NCBI RefSeq assembly: GCF_030345095.1
Contig: NZ_CP128360.1
Coordinates: forward strand, 3,100,001 to 3,164,000
From: Solwaraspora sp. WMMA2056
GTDB taxonomy: Bacteria; Actinomycetota; Actinomycetes; Mycobacteriales; Micromonosporaceae
Direction of reading: 5' to 3'
DNA length: 64,000 nt
Positions 43,884 to 52,231 of this stretch are shown one piece after another. Under the pieces are notes generated by a model, which had not been told where the DNA came from, did no database searches, and saw nothing but the letters and a program-made list of their open reading frames with translations. The position numbers and the translations under genes were made by a program. The stretch's first letter is position 1. Every line of letters begins with the position of its first letter.

Positions 43884-44831
43884 TCAGGGACAGCGGACAA
43901 CCTGCCCGGCGTAGGTGAGGCCGCCGCCGAAGCCGAACAGCAGCACCGGGGCGCCCGACGGGATCTCCCGCCGTTCGACCAGTTTGGACAGGGCCAGCGG
44001 TACGCTGGCCGCCGAGGTGTTGCCGGACTCGACGATGTCCTTCGCGACGATCGCGTTGGGCATGCCGAGCCGTTTGGCGATGCCGTCGATGATCCGGGCG
44101 TTGGCCTGGTGCGGGACGAAGGCGCCGATGTCGCCGGGGTCCACGCCGGCCCGCTCGCACGCCTGCAGCGCCAGCGGCGCCAGCGCCGTGGTCGCCCAGC
44201 GGAACACCGACTGGCCTTCCTGCTCGATGTAGGGTCGCCAGCCTTCGATCCGGACCGCGTCGCTCTTGTCCGGGGCCGAGCCCCAGACCACCGGGCCGAT
44301 TCCGCTGGGCTCGCTGCCGCTGGTGGCGGTGACCACCGCGGCACCGGCACCGTCGCCGAAGATGATGCAGGTGGAACGGTCGGTCCAGTTGGTGAAATCG
44401 GAGAGCTTCTCGGCGCCGATGACGATCGCGTTGCGGGCCGCGCCGGCCCGTACCGCGTGGTCGACCGTGCCGAGCGCGTAGCTGAACCCGGAGCAGGCGG
44501 TGTTGATGTCGTAGGCGCCGGGGGCGTGGATGCCCAGCCGGGCGGCGACCCGGCAGGCCACGTTGGGGCTGCGGTCGATGGCCGTGCAGGTGGCCACCAC
44601 CACCAGGTCGATGTCGTCGGGGGTGAGGCCGGCGTTGGCCAGCGCCTTGTCCGCCGCCGCGGCCGCCATGTCGGAGACGGTCTCCGAGTCGGCGATGCGT
44701 CGGGTGACGATCCCGACCCGGTCGCGGATCCAGGCGTCGTTGGTGTCGACCAGTTGAGCCAGCTCGTCGTTGGTCACCACCCGGGACGGCTGGTAGTGCC
44801 CGAGGGCTACGATCCGTGATCCGGTCATCAT
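43884..44831 (-). CDS. fabH: Beta-ketoacyl-ACP synthase III
   Basis: Initiates fatty acid synthesis by condensing an acyl-CoA primer with malonyl-ACP (315 residues). Triad: Cys113 (NTACSGF), His in PHQAN and Asn in SGNTSAAS. In actinomycetes this enzyme favours branched primers, which sets iso/anteiso fatty acids. Two consecutive ATG codons follow GGAAGG; the second gives better spacing. Lies 25 bases after fabD. Confidence 0.96.
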   Translation of the reverse strand: MMTGSRIVALGHYQPSRVVTNDELAQLVDTNDAWIRDRVGIVTRRIADSETVSDMAAAAADKALANAGLTPDDIDLVVVATCTAIDRSPNVACRVAARLGIHAPGAYDINTACSGFSYALGTVDHAVRAGAARNAIVIGAEKLSDFTNWTDRSTCIIFGDGAGAAVVTATSGSEPSGIGPVVWGSAPDKSDAVRIEGWRPYIEQEGQSVFRWATTALAPLALQACERAGVDPGDIGAFVPHQANARIIDGIAKRLGMPNAIVAKDIVESGNTSAASVPLALSKLVERREIPSGAPVLLFGFGGGLTYAGQVVRCP

Positions 44832-44856
44832 GGTGCCTTCCCGTCGCGGTGCGCGA

Positions 44857-46062
44857 TCACAGTGGGGACCCGCTGATCCGGGCCAACGGCTGGCCGGGCG
44901 CGACCGGGTCGTCGTGGTGGGCGAGCCATTCGGTGAGGACCCCGGCGTCGTGCGCGGTGACCTCGACCGGACCCTGCCGGGTGGTGACGTGTCCGATGAC
45001 CTGGCCGGCGGTGAGCTGGTCACCCTCGGCCAGTCCGGCGGCCGGCTCGAACGTGCCGGCACTGGCCGAGACCACGACGCGGAACTGCCGGGTGGGCTCG
45101 TGCCGGGGCGCGACGCCGTGCCGGGCGATCAGGTCGCGGGCGGCGGGCAGGTCGTCGGGGGTACGCAGGGTGACGATCTCTGGCACGCCGCGCTCTTTGA
45201 ACTCCCGCTTGACCAGTCCGGCCAGGGTCCCCGCCGGCGGGAGTTCCAGGACCCCGGTCACGCCGAGCTCGGCCAGCGTGCGCATGCACAGGTCCCAGCG
45301 CACCGGCGCGGTCACCTGGCGGACGAGACGCTGCAGCAGCTCCCGTCCGTGGTCGACGGCGGTGCCGTCGAGATTGGACAACACGATGCGGTTGGGGTCG
45401 GCCGGGATGATGCCGGCGGCGACCGAGGCCAGCGCCTCCTCGGCGGTGGCCATGTACGGCGTGTGGAACGCGCCCGCTACCTGCAGCACCGCGACCCGGG
45501 CGCGGGCCGGCGGCTCGGCGGCGAACTTCGCCAACCGGTCGCTGGCGCCGGCCGCGACGATCTGGCCGGCGCCGTTGTGGTTGGCCGCGTGCAACCCGTG
45601 GCTGTCGATGGCGGCGAGCACCTCGTCACGGTCGCCACCGAGGACGGCGGCCATGCCGGTGGCCTCGATCGCGCAGGCTGCGGCCATCTCCCGGCCCCGA
45701 ACGGCGGCCAGGGTGATCGCCGACTCGGCCGGCAGCGCACCGGCCAGCGACGCGGCGGCGAGTTCGCCGACGCTGTGTCCGGCGGCGACGGCGACGTCGT
45801 AGAGTCCGCCCGGGCGGGGGCCGGTGGGGGAGCCACCGGGCAGGTGCTCGGCGGCGAGCAGTGCGGCGGCGACGAGCAACGGCTGGGTCCGGGCGGTGTC
45901 CTTGATCTCGTCGGCGTCGGCGGTCGTGCCGAGGTGGACCAGATCGACCCCGGCGAGCGCGGACCACCACCGAAGGCGGGCCCGGGCACCGGGCAGGTCG
46001 AGCCAGGGGCTCAGGAAGCCAGGCTTCTGGGCCCCCTGGCCAGGTGAGAGTACGGCGAGCAC
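44857..46062 (-). CDS. fabD: Malonyl-CoA:ACP transacylase with C-terminal biotinyl/lipoyl-like domain
   Basis: Loads malonate onto ACP. The transacylase domain covers residues 1-300 with Ser97 (GHSVGE) and His200 (GAFHTPY). Usual FabD proteins end near 310 residues; this one has 401. Residues about 328-397 resemble a biotinyl/lipoyl carrier fold (a repeated beta pattern with EGDQLTAGQVIGHVTT and HDDPVAPGQPLARI) but contain no MKM or DKA attachment lysine. The extension may be structural. GTG start with GGGAGAG eight bases upstream. First gene of the fab operon, 134 bases after fasR. Confidence 0.94.
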   Translation of the reverse strand: MLAVLSPGQGAQKPGFLSPWLDLPGARARLRWWSALAGVDLVHLGTTADADEIKDTARTQPLLVAAALLAAEHLPGGSPTGPRPGGLYDVAVAAGHSVGELAAASLAGALPAESAITLAAVRGREMAAACAIEATGMAAVLGGDRDEVLAAIDSHGLHAANHNGAGQIVAAGASDRLAKFAAEPPARARVAVLQVAGAFHTPYMATAEEALASVAAGIIPADPNRIVLSNLDGTAVDHGRELLQRLVRQVTAPVRWDLCMRTLAELGVTGVLELPPAGTLAGLVKREFKERGVPEIVTLRTPDDLPAARDLIARHGVAPRHEPTRQFRVVVSASAGTFEPAAGLAEGDQLTAGQVIGHVTTRQGPVEVTAHDAGVLTEWLAHHDDPVAPGQPLARISGSPL

Positions 46063-46196
46063 GGCTATGACTCTCCCTGATGCGCACGGTTCAACTGGGT
46101 GCGGTGAGGTACCAATCCGCACTACCGCTGTTGGAGGAACCCTACAACGAGCGGCCCAGTAGTGATGATTGAGCCGGTTTTGTCGGCTAGGGCCGT

Positions 46197-47465
46197 TCAG
46201 CCGGCGCTCGGGTCCGCCGGCCTTCGGACGGTGCGTACCGGCGGTGGCGGGTCGAGCCGGCCGATCGCCAACGCCATCTGCAGCGCGTACGCGTCGCGCG
46301 CGGCGAACGGTGACAGCCCGGTGATCTCGCCGATGCGCCGCAACCGGTACCGCACGGTGTTCGGATGCACGAACAACGCCCGGGCGGCCGCCTCCAGCAC
46401 CGCGCCGGCGGCGAAGTAGGCGTCCAGCGTGTCCAGCAACTCACCACCGGTGCGCACCAGTTCGGCGTACACGTCCCGGCGTAGCCGCCGCCGCGCCTCC
46501 GGGTCGCCGGCCAGGGCCCGTTCGGGCAGCAGATCGGTCGCCGCTACCGGGCGGGGCGCCCCCGGCCAGGCCGGTGCCGCCCGGTAGCCGGCCAGTGCCG
46601 CCCGGGCCGACTCGGTCGCCTCGTCCAGGCTCGCCACCATCGGCCCTACCACCACCGGACCGGTGCCGAAGGCGTCCAGCAGGTTGCGGGTCGCCGCCAA
46701 GGAGTCCGCCGCGCCGCCCAGGACCACCACGAGCCGGTCGTTGTGCACCCCGCCGATCGTCTCCACCCCGAGGCGCCGGGCCGCCCGGTAGACGATCTGC
46801 AGCACCGCGGCCACCTCACCACCGGGCGACCGGCCGACGACGACCGACACCGGGGTCGCGTCGGTCCAGCCCAGTGCGGCGGCCCGGCTCGCCAGGACGT
46901 CCGACGAGTCGCCCCGCAGCAACGCGTCCACCAGCAGCGCCTGCAACCGGGCGTCCCACGCGCCCCGGGACTCCGCCGCCCGCGCGTACACCCGGGCGGC
47001 GGCGAAGGCGATCTCCCGGGAGAACCGCAGGACGGCCTCCCGCAGCAACGACTCCTCGCCGGCGGCCGCCAGATGCGGCACCTGTGCCTCCACGACGTCG
47101 ATGGTGACCTTGATCAGGGCCACCGTGTGCTGCAGGCTGATCGACCGGGCGAGCGCCCGGGGGGCCGTGGCGAACACCTCGTCGGAGACCTCCTGCGGGC
47201 TGCCGGAGGCCCCACCGCCGTCACGGAGCCAGTCGACCAGCGACCGCACGCCCGCCTGGGCGATCACCATCACCCAGGACCGCTGGTCGGCCGGCAGTTC
47301 CCGGAACCAGGGCAGCGCCTCGTCCATCCGGGCCACGCTGGCGGTGGCGAGCGCGCCGGCGGACCGTTCGATCCGACGCACCGTGGCGGTGAGCCGACCG
47401 TCCCCGTTGCCGGCCGTGTCGTCCGCTGGCGGCGTACCCGACCGGTCGTTGTTCCTGCTGCCCAC
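46197..47465 (-). CDS. fasR: PucR-family regulator of fatty acid synthesis
   Basis: Regulator of 422 residues immediately upstream of fabD, in the position of the Streptomyces activator FasR. The C-terminal PucR-type HTH is clear (LFVHPNTVRYRLRRIGEITG, about residues 364-383), preceded by a GGDEF-like CdaR region. The N-terminal half is a helical domain. It probably activates the fab operon; this is known for the family member in Streptomyces and inferred here from position. GTG start with no strong SD; divergent from the PAP2 gene by 58 bases. Confidence 0.9.
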   Translation of the reverse strand: MGSRNNDRSGTPPADDTAGNGDGRLTATVRRIERSAGALATASVARMDEALPWFRELPADQRSWVMVIAQAGVRSLVDWLRDGGGASGSPQEVSDEVFATAPRALARSISLQHTVALIKVTIDVVEAQVPHLAAAGEESLLREAVLRFSREIAFAAARVYARAAESRGAWDARLQALLVDALLRGDSSDVLASRAAALGWTDATPVSVVVGRSPGGEVAAVLQIVYRAARRLGVETIGGVHNDRLVVVLGGAADSLAATRNLLDAFGTGPVVVGPMVASLDEATESARAALAGYRAAPAWPGAPRPVAATDLLPERALAGDPEARRRLRRDVYAELVRTGGELLDTLDAYFAAGAVLEAAARALFVHPNTVRYRLRRIGEITGLSPFAARDAYALQMALAIGRLDPPPPVRTVRRPADPSAG

Positions 47466-47523
47466 GCTGCCAGCCTGTCACGCTCCGCCTGCGGCGGGAC
47501 AGCAGCCGTGCCACCATGGGCGG

Positions 47524-48216
47524 ATGATCGCCCGTCCCCCCATCGCGGTGCCGCTGTCCGCCGGGCTGGTCCTGGCGGTGCTGACCGTGCTGTTGATCGT
47601 GGAGCCGACGATCGTCGCCCAGGTCGACGGGCCGCTGAGTGAGCGGCTGCGCGGGTACGCGGCGGACCGTCCGGCCCTGGTGACGGTGCTGCGGTACGCC
47701 ACCGATCTGGCCGCCACGGTGTCGTTCGTCGCGGCGGGTGTGGCCGCGACCGTGCTGTTCGCCCTGCGGCGGGAGCGCACCCGGGCCTGGTTCTGCGGGG
47801 TGGTCACCGTCGTCGTTCCGGCCGGCTGGTTCGCCGGGCAGTGGCTGCTGCACCGGCCGCGACCGGTGGACGGATTCATCACCGTGGCCGCCAACGGCTT
47901 TCCCAGCGGTCACACGACGAACGCCGCCGCCGTCGCGGTGGCCGTGGTACTGCTGGCCTGGCCCGGTGCCAGCCGCCGGGGCCGGCTGCTGGTCGTGACG
48001 CTGGTCGGCCTCGGTGCCGGCTTCATCGGGGCGACCAGGTTGCTGCTGCTGGCCCACTGGCCGGTCGACGTGATCGGCGGCTGCCTGCTCGCCGTGCTGC
48101 TCGTGTCGCTGGTCGCACGCTGGGTGCCCGGACCATCGGGTCCGCCGGCACCGCCGGTGACCCCACCTGGCAAGGTGTCGTCTCGGGACGGCTCGTGCGA
48201 GGTGAGGAGATCGTGA
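47524..48216 (+). CDS. PAP2-family membrane phosphatase
   Basis: Integral membrane phosphatase of 230 residues, possibly acting on undecaprenyl or other lipid phosphates. Five or six hydrophobic segments; active-site motifs RPRPVDG (C1), PSGHTTN (C2) and RLLLLAHWPVDVIGG (C3). The C-terminal 30 residues are Pro/Ser/Arg-rich and cytoplasmic. The ATG has no strong SD. A short frame starts within its stop codon. Confidence 0.9.
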   Translation: MIARPPIAVPLSAGLVLAVLTVLLIVEPTIVAQVDGPLSERLRGYAADRPALVTVLRYATDLAATVSFVAAGVAATVLFALRRERTRAWFCGVVTVVVPAGWFAGQWLLHRPRPVDGFITVAANGFPSGHTTNAAAVAVAVVLLAWPGASRRGRLLVVTLVGLGAGFIGATRLLLLAHWPVDVIGGCLLAVLLVSLVARWVPGPSGPPAPPVTPPGKVSSRDGSCEVRRS

Positions 48217-48461
48217 TGGCGCACGTGGGGGCGGGGCAGAGCAACGGTGCCGGTCATGATCAGCAGGCGGAGCACGACCAGCCCGTGACCGGGCGGTCCT
48301 TCGCCGGCCCGGGCGAGGAACGCATCGACGCTTTCCGGCCGCACCCGACCTCGGGGTGCTGTGCGGGCCAGCGCGGATGGGCGGGTGCCCACCGGCACCT
48401 CGGGGTGCGACCGCGCCAACGGAGCGCTCGCCGGGAACGGCCCCCGCACCGCTGGTGCTGA
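48216..48461 (+). CDS. Possible small coupled ORF after the PAP2 gene
   Basis: Eighty-one codons starting with ATG in a TGATG overlap with the PAP2 stop and preceded by GAGGAG. The product is His/Arg/Gly-rich with three cysteines and no recognisable fold, and codon bias weakens towards the end. Translation signals are good, protein evidence is poor. The rest of the gap to 48517 shows nothing. Confidence 0.25.
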   Translation: MAHVGAGQSNGAGHDQQAEHDQPVTGRSFAGPGEERIDAFRPHPTSGCCAGQRGWAGAHRHLGVRPRQRSARRERPPHRWC

Positions 48462-48517
48462 CCGGGCCGGGGGTCCGGCCCCGGTACGACCGCGCAGCCG
48501 GGCCCCGGTGTGCCCGC

Positions 48518-49165
48518 TCAGCGGGTCCGGCGCCGCACCAGTAGCGCGATCGCGGCCAGCCCGAGCGTGATGCTGACCACCACAGCTCCGTTGAGCAGCA
48601 GCACATGCCGTAGCTCGGCGAACATCTTGTCCAGGTCCTCGCCCGGGTTGAGCGCGTCCTGCGGGATCACCCGCTCGCCGCCGCCGATACCGCCGCTGAT
48701 GCTGTCCGGGCGGGCCGGCAGGGGAGCGCCGGCCGCCCGCAGCGTCTCCGACATCGTCAGCCGGCCGAAGAACCAGGCGGCCGTGGTCTTGCTGCCGTCA
48801 GGCTGCTCCGCCGGCCGGAACGCCCGAGGACCCCCCTCAGCCAGCGGGTACAGCTCGTAGCTGCGGCTGGGATCGTCGTCGATCAGCACCACGATCTGAT
48901 ATTTCGGGCCGAGCGCGGCCGGCTCCGGCGAGCTGGTCTGCCCCGGCCCGGTGAGCCAGTTCACCTGCCCCAGCATCGCGGTGAACAGTTCGCTGTCGGC
49001 CTCGGCGGTCACAGTCAACGGCTCCGGCATGTCGTCACCTTCGACGGTGACGCTCGTTGGAGCTGGTGGTGCCGCCTGGGCCCGGCCGGCCGTCAGCGTG
49101 GCCGCGCCGAATGCCAGGAGCAGCGCAGTGGCCGCGACGAGTCGGCCGGTGGCCCGCTGTCTCAT
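48518..49165 (-). CDS. Exported protein with C-terminal membrane anchor
   Basis: Predicted 215-residue type I-like membrane protein: signal peptide ending near GRAQA (residue 28), an extracytoplasmic domain of about 150 residues without cysteines, and a C-terminal helix (LNGAVVVSITLGLAAIALLV) followed by an Arg tail, which places the domain outside. No family recognised. ATG with GAGGGAG six bases upstream. It is divergent from copC, and both proteins share the signal-domain-anchor plan, so a shared role is possible but unproven. Confidence 0.7.
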   Translation of the reverse strand: MRQRATGRLVAATALLLAFGAATLTAGRAQAAPPAPTSVTVEGDDMPEPLTVTAEADSELFTAMLGQVNWLTGPGQTSSPEPAALGPKYQIVVLIDDDPSRSYELYPLAEGGPRAFRPAEQPDGSKTTAAWFFGRLTMSETLRAAGAPLPARPDSISGGIGGGERVIPQDALNPGEDLDKMFAELRHVLLLNGAVVVSITLGLAAIALLVRRRTR

Positions 49166-49435
49166 GGTCAACTCCCTCGCCCCCGCGGAGGTCATGTACG
49201 TCGTCGACGTGCTCACTACCCGACGGCGGCCCGGCATAATCCGACGGGGTGCGAGGCCGTGGACCCTCACTGTGAGAGACTCCGCGCGACCCTGGACGGT
49301 TGCACCCACCGGACAGTTTTTTTCGGGAACCATCGCGGGCCGGTGGCCGACCAACTAGGGAGGTCGACCGGACGGCGGCCCAGCACGTATCTGGCGACAG
49401 ATGGTATCCGGCGAACGCAACATGTGGGGGACAGG

Positions 49436-50020
49436 GTGGTACGCGTACCAGCGGTTTTGCTCGCGGTGGTGGCTGGGCTGCTGAGTGTGCTGTTCGGAGG
49501 GTCGGCGGCGTACGCGCACAACGTGCTGACCGGGAGCAACCCGGCTGACGGAGCCGAGCTGGCGCAGGCCCCGGAGACGGTCGAGCTGACCTTCCTGGCG
49601 CGGCTGAACCAGGAGCAGACCGAACTGAGCGTGACCGGCCCGGACGGTGCTGCGGCGTCGACCGGTGCACCGGTCGTGGACGGCTCGGCGGTGAGCGTGG
49701 CGGTCCAGCCCGGTCCCGCCGGTGAGTACACAGTGAACTACAACGTGTTGTCGACCGACGGGCACTGGGTCAAGGGCACGCTCGCGTTCACCGTGACGGT
49801 CGGTGTCGAGCCGACGGCCGCCCCGACGCCGAGTGCACAGCCGAGCCCGACCGACGCCCCGTCGACGCCAGCCACGACCGAGGTGTCCGCCGCACCGGCG
49901 ACGCCGCAGGCCACCAGCTCCACGGAGAGCACCCCCTGGTGGCCGTGGCTGGTCGGTGGGCTGGTGGTGCTGGTCGCCGGGGCGGCGGGGGCGTTCTTCG
50001 TCCGCCGCCGCAGCAGCTGA
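49436..50020 (+). CDS. copC: CopC-like copper-binding membrane-anchored protein
   Basis: Exported protein of 194 residues. The signal peptide ends AYA, leaving His28 as mature residue 1, the Cu(II) ligand position of CopC proteins (HNVLTGSNPADGAEL). The domain continues with PETVELTFLARLN and a second His in DGHWVKGTLAFTV. A Thr/Pro/Ser-rich linker and a C-terminal helix with RRRSS anchor it outside the membrane. No CopD fusion or neighbour is present. GTG start follows GGGGG by about five bases. Confidence 0.87.
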   Translation: MVRVPAVLLAVVAGLLSVLFGGSAAYAHNVLTGSNPADGAELAQAPETVELTFLARLNQEQTELSVTGPDGAAASTGAPVVDGSAVSVAVQPGPAGEYTVNYNVLSTDGHWVKGTLAFTVTVGVEPTAAPTPSAQPSPTDAPSTPATTEVSAAPATPQATSSTESTPWWPWLVGGLVVLVAGAAGAFFVRRRSS

Positions 50021-50050
50021 CGCCGGGGTCAGCCGAGCCCGGACCCGGGG

Positions 50051-51487
50051 TCAGCCGAGCGTCGCGCGGGCGTCGCGAAGGCGACGCAGCGTCCGGTCCC
50101 GGCCGAGGACCTCCAACGACTCGAACAGCGGCAACCCGACGGACCGACCGGTCACGGCCACCCGTACCGGTGCCTGGGCCTTGCCGAGTTTGAGTCCGCG
50201 CGCGGCACCGACCTGCTCCAGCGCCGCCTTCAGCGGCTCAGCCGACCACTGCGGCAGGGCGTCGAAGGCGGCGATCGTCGCGTCCAGCAGGTCGGCGGCA
50301 CCTTCCTTCATCGCCTTCGCCCACGCGGCGTCGTCGACGGCCGGCGCGTCGAGGAAGAGGAAGTCCACGTTGGCGACGATCTCGCTGAGCACCGCGATCC
50401 GGGTCTGGGCCAGCGGCGCGACCGCCGCGAACGTGGCGGGGTCGTAGTCCGCCGGGCGCCACGGGGGCACCGGGATGCCGGTGCCCGCTGGCGTCCCGGG
50501 CTCCGGCGGCGTCCCGGTCAGCCAGGGCTGGCAGGCCGCGACGAACTCGTCGACCGACAGTGCCCGGATGTACTCGCCGTTGAAGGCGCGCAGCTTCTTC
50601 TCGTCGAAGAAGGCCGGCGACGGATTGACCGCCTCCAGCCGGAACTCCTGCTCGATCACCGACCATGCGACGATCTCCCGGTCGTTGCTGGGTGCCCAGC
50701 CGAGCAGCATCAGGTAGTTGCGCATCGCGTCGGCCAGGTAGCCCTCGTCCCGGTACGCCTCCAACGCCACCTTGTCGCGGCGCTTGGACAGCTTCTGCCG
50801 CTTCTCGTTGACCACCACCGGCACGTGAGCCCAGATCGGCGGTTTCACGCCGAGCGCCTCCCAGAGCAGCTGCTGCTTGGGCGTGTTGGGCAGGTGCTCC
50901 TCGGCGCGGATCACGTGGGTGATCCCCTGGGTGATGTCGTCGACCACGTTGGCCAGCAGGAACACCGGTGACCCGTCGGCGCGGGCGATGACGAAATCCT
51001 CGATCAACTTGTTGTCGAAGGTCGGTTCGCCCCGGACCAGGTCGATCACCGTGGTGGCCCCCGTGTCGGGCGTACGGAAGCGCAGCGCCCGGCCGGCGCC
51101 GGCGGTGAGGCCACGGTCGCGGCAGAAGCCGTCGTACCCCCGGTGTTCGCTGCCGGTGCGGGCCTGCACGTCGGCCCGGGCGCAGTCGCAGTAGTACGCC
51201 CGACCGGACTGGTGCAGCCGCTCGGCGGCGGCCCGCTGCTCGTCGGCGTTGGCGGACTGGAAGTACGGGCCCTCGTAGGAGCCCCGCTGGATGCCAATCC
51301 AGTCCAGCGCGGTGAGGATGCCGTCGATCCACTCCGGGCGGTTGCGTGCCGCGTCGGTGTCCTCCACCCGGAGCACGAACACGCCGCCGTGCTGCTTGGC
51401 GTAGATCCAGTTCTGCAGCGCGGAGCGGGCCCCGCCGACGTGGAACATGCCGGTGGGGGAGGGGGCGAAGCGTACGCGTACCGTCAC
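50051..51487 (-). CDS. gltX: Glutamyl-tRNA synthetase
   Basis: Class I aminoacyl-tRNA synthetase of 478 residues charging tRNA-Glu. The HIGH-equivalent is FHVGG (His16), the KMSKS-equivalent KLSKR, and a zinc-type cluster CDCARADVQ ... GFCRDRG is in the acceptor-binding domain. The C-terminal 170 residues are the helical anticodon-binding domain. GTG start with GAGG close in front; the open frame upstream lacks similarity. Divergent from the SRPBCC gene. Confidence 0.96.
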   Translation of the reverse strand: MTVRVRFAPSPTGMFHVGGARSALQNWIYAKQHGGVFVLRVEDTDAARNRPEWIDGILTALDWIGIQRGSYEGPYFQSANADEQRAAAERLHQSGRAYYCDCARADVQARTGSEHRGYDGFCRDRGLTAGAGRALRFRTPDTGATTVIDLVRGEPTFDNKLIEDFVIARADGSPVFLLANVVDDITQGITHVIRAEEHLPNTPKQQLLWEALGVKPPIWAHVPVVVNEKRQKLSKRRDKVALEAYRDEGYLADAMRNYLMLLGWAPSNDREIVAWSVIEQEFRLEAVNPSPAFFDEKKLRAFNGEYIRALSVDEFVAACQPWLTGTPPEPGTPAGTGIPVPPWRPADYDPATFAAVAPLAQTRIAVLSEIVANVDFLFLDAPAVDDAAWAKAMKEGAADLLDATIAAFDALPQWSAEPLKAALEQVGAARGLKLGKAQAPVRVAVTGRSVGLPLFESLEVLGRDRTLRRLRDARATLG

Positions 51488-51652
51488 GTCCTCAAGCCTA
51501 CGGCCGGCGGCTGGCCGACCGGTGGTCAGGGGCCCGCAACGTCGGCTTCGTGGTGTTGTCCGCATCTACCTGAACCACGAAGTCTGCACCTTTTGCGGTT
51601 AATGTGATTTACGCTGCGCCTGTCCCGACGAGCAGGCAGACAGGCAGGGCAG

Positions 51653-52105
51653 ATGATCCTCATCGAACGCAGTGGGCGGGTGGAGGCACCGATCGACACC
51701 GTCTGGGAGGTGGTGGGGCAGGCCGCGCTGCTGCCCGACTGGCTCGCCGGGGTCCGCCAGGCCGAGGTGATCGGGACCGACACCCGCCGGATGCGGGTGC
51801 ACACCGCCGACGGCGCGGCGGCCGAGGCCGAGGTCATCGAGTTCCAGCCGCCGAAGCTGATCGCCTGGCGGGAACGCGCCGCCGGCCCGGGGATCCGCGC
51901 CGAGGCCCGCACCGAGGTGCAGGTCGAGCTCACCCCGGAAGGCGACGGCACGGCCGTCCGGCTGACCGTCGTACGGTGGCCGGCCGGCCAGGTCAGCGCG
52001 ACCCTGCTGCGGCTCGGCAAGCACCGGGTCGGCGCGGACCTGGAGACCTCCCTGGGACGGCTGTCGGACCTGGCCGCCGCCCGGCACTCCGCCGACGTCT
52101 GCTGA
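51653..52105 (+). CDS. SRPBCC-fold polyketide cyclase/START-like protein
   Basis: Soluble helix-grip protein of 150 residues. N-terminal SGRVEAPIDTVWEVVGQAALLPDWL is the classic SRPBCC opening; a beta sheet and a long C-terminal helix (about 115-140) complete the ligand cavity. Ligand unknown; such proteins act as cyclases, lipid carriers or stress proteins, and no biosynthetic cluster is nearby. The upstream 165 bases are less GC-rich near 51590-51615 and probably contain its promoter. A 21-bp perfect terminator follows. Confidence 0.85.
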   Translation: MILIERSGRVEAPIDTVWEVVGQAALLPDWLAGVRQAEVIGTDTRRMRVHTADGAAAEAEVIEFQPPKLIAWRERAAGPGIRAEARTEVQVELTPEGDGTAVRLTVVRWPAGQVSATLLRLGKHRVGADLETSLGRLSDLAAARHSADVC

Positions 52106-52107
52106 CC

Positions 52108-52155
52108 GGCCCGGACGTCCATGGCCGCCCGACGGCCCGGACGTCCATGGCCGCC
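52108..52155. repeat. 22-bp perfect direct repeat
   Basis: Copies at 52108-52129 and 52134-52155 separated by 4 bases (26-bp period), containing CCGGACGTCCATGGCCGCC. Just after the SRPBCC stop and before the terminator. Each copy includes the symmetric GGACGTCC. Confidence 0.85.
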
Positions 52156-52171
52156 GACCGGCCTGCGCCGA

Positions 52172-52217
52172 CCGACAGTAGGGCCCCGGCGGATCACCGC
52201 CGGGGCCCTACTGTCGG
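52172..52217. terminator. Bidirectional terminator between SRPBCC gene and aceE
   Basis: Perfect 21-bp stem (52172-52192 with 52197-52217) and loop ATCA, between the convergent genes. Confidence 0.9.
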
Positions 52218-52231
52218 ATGCGAGGAACCGG

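Noticed and set aside
42334-47465. fab genes as part of a polyketide cluster
   Set aside because: Only one KAS II, one KAS III, one ACP and one transacylase with the fasR activator; no ketoreductase, cyclase or tailoring genes, so this is primary fatty acid synthesis.
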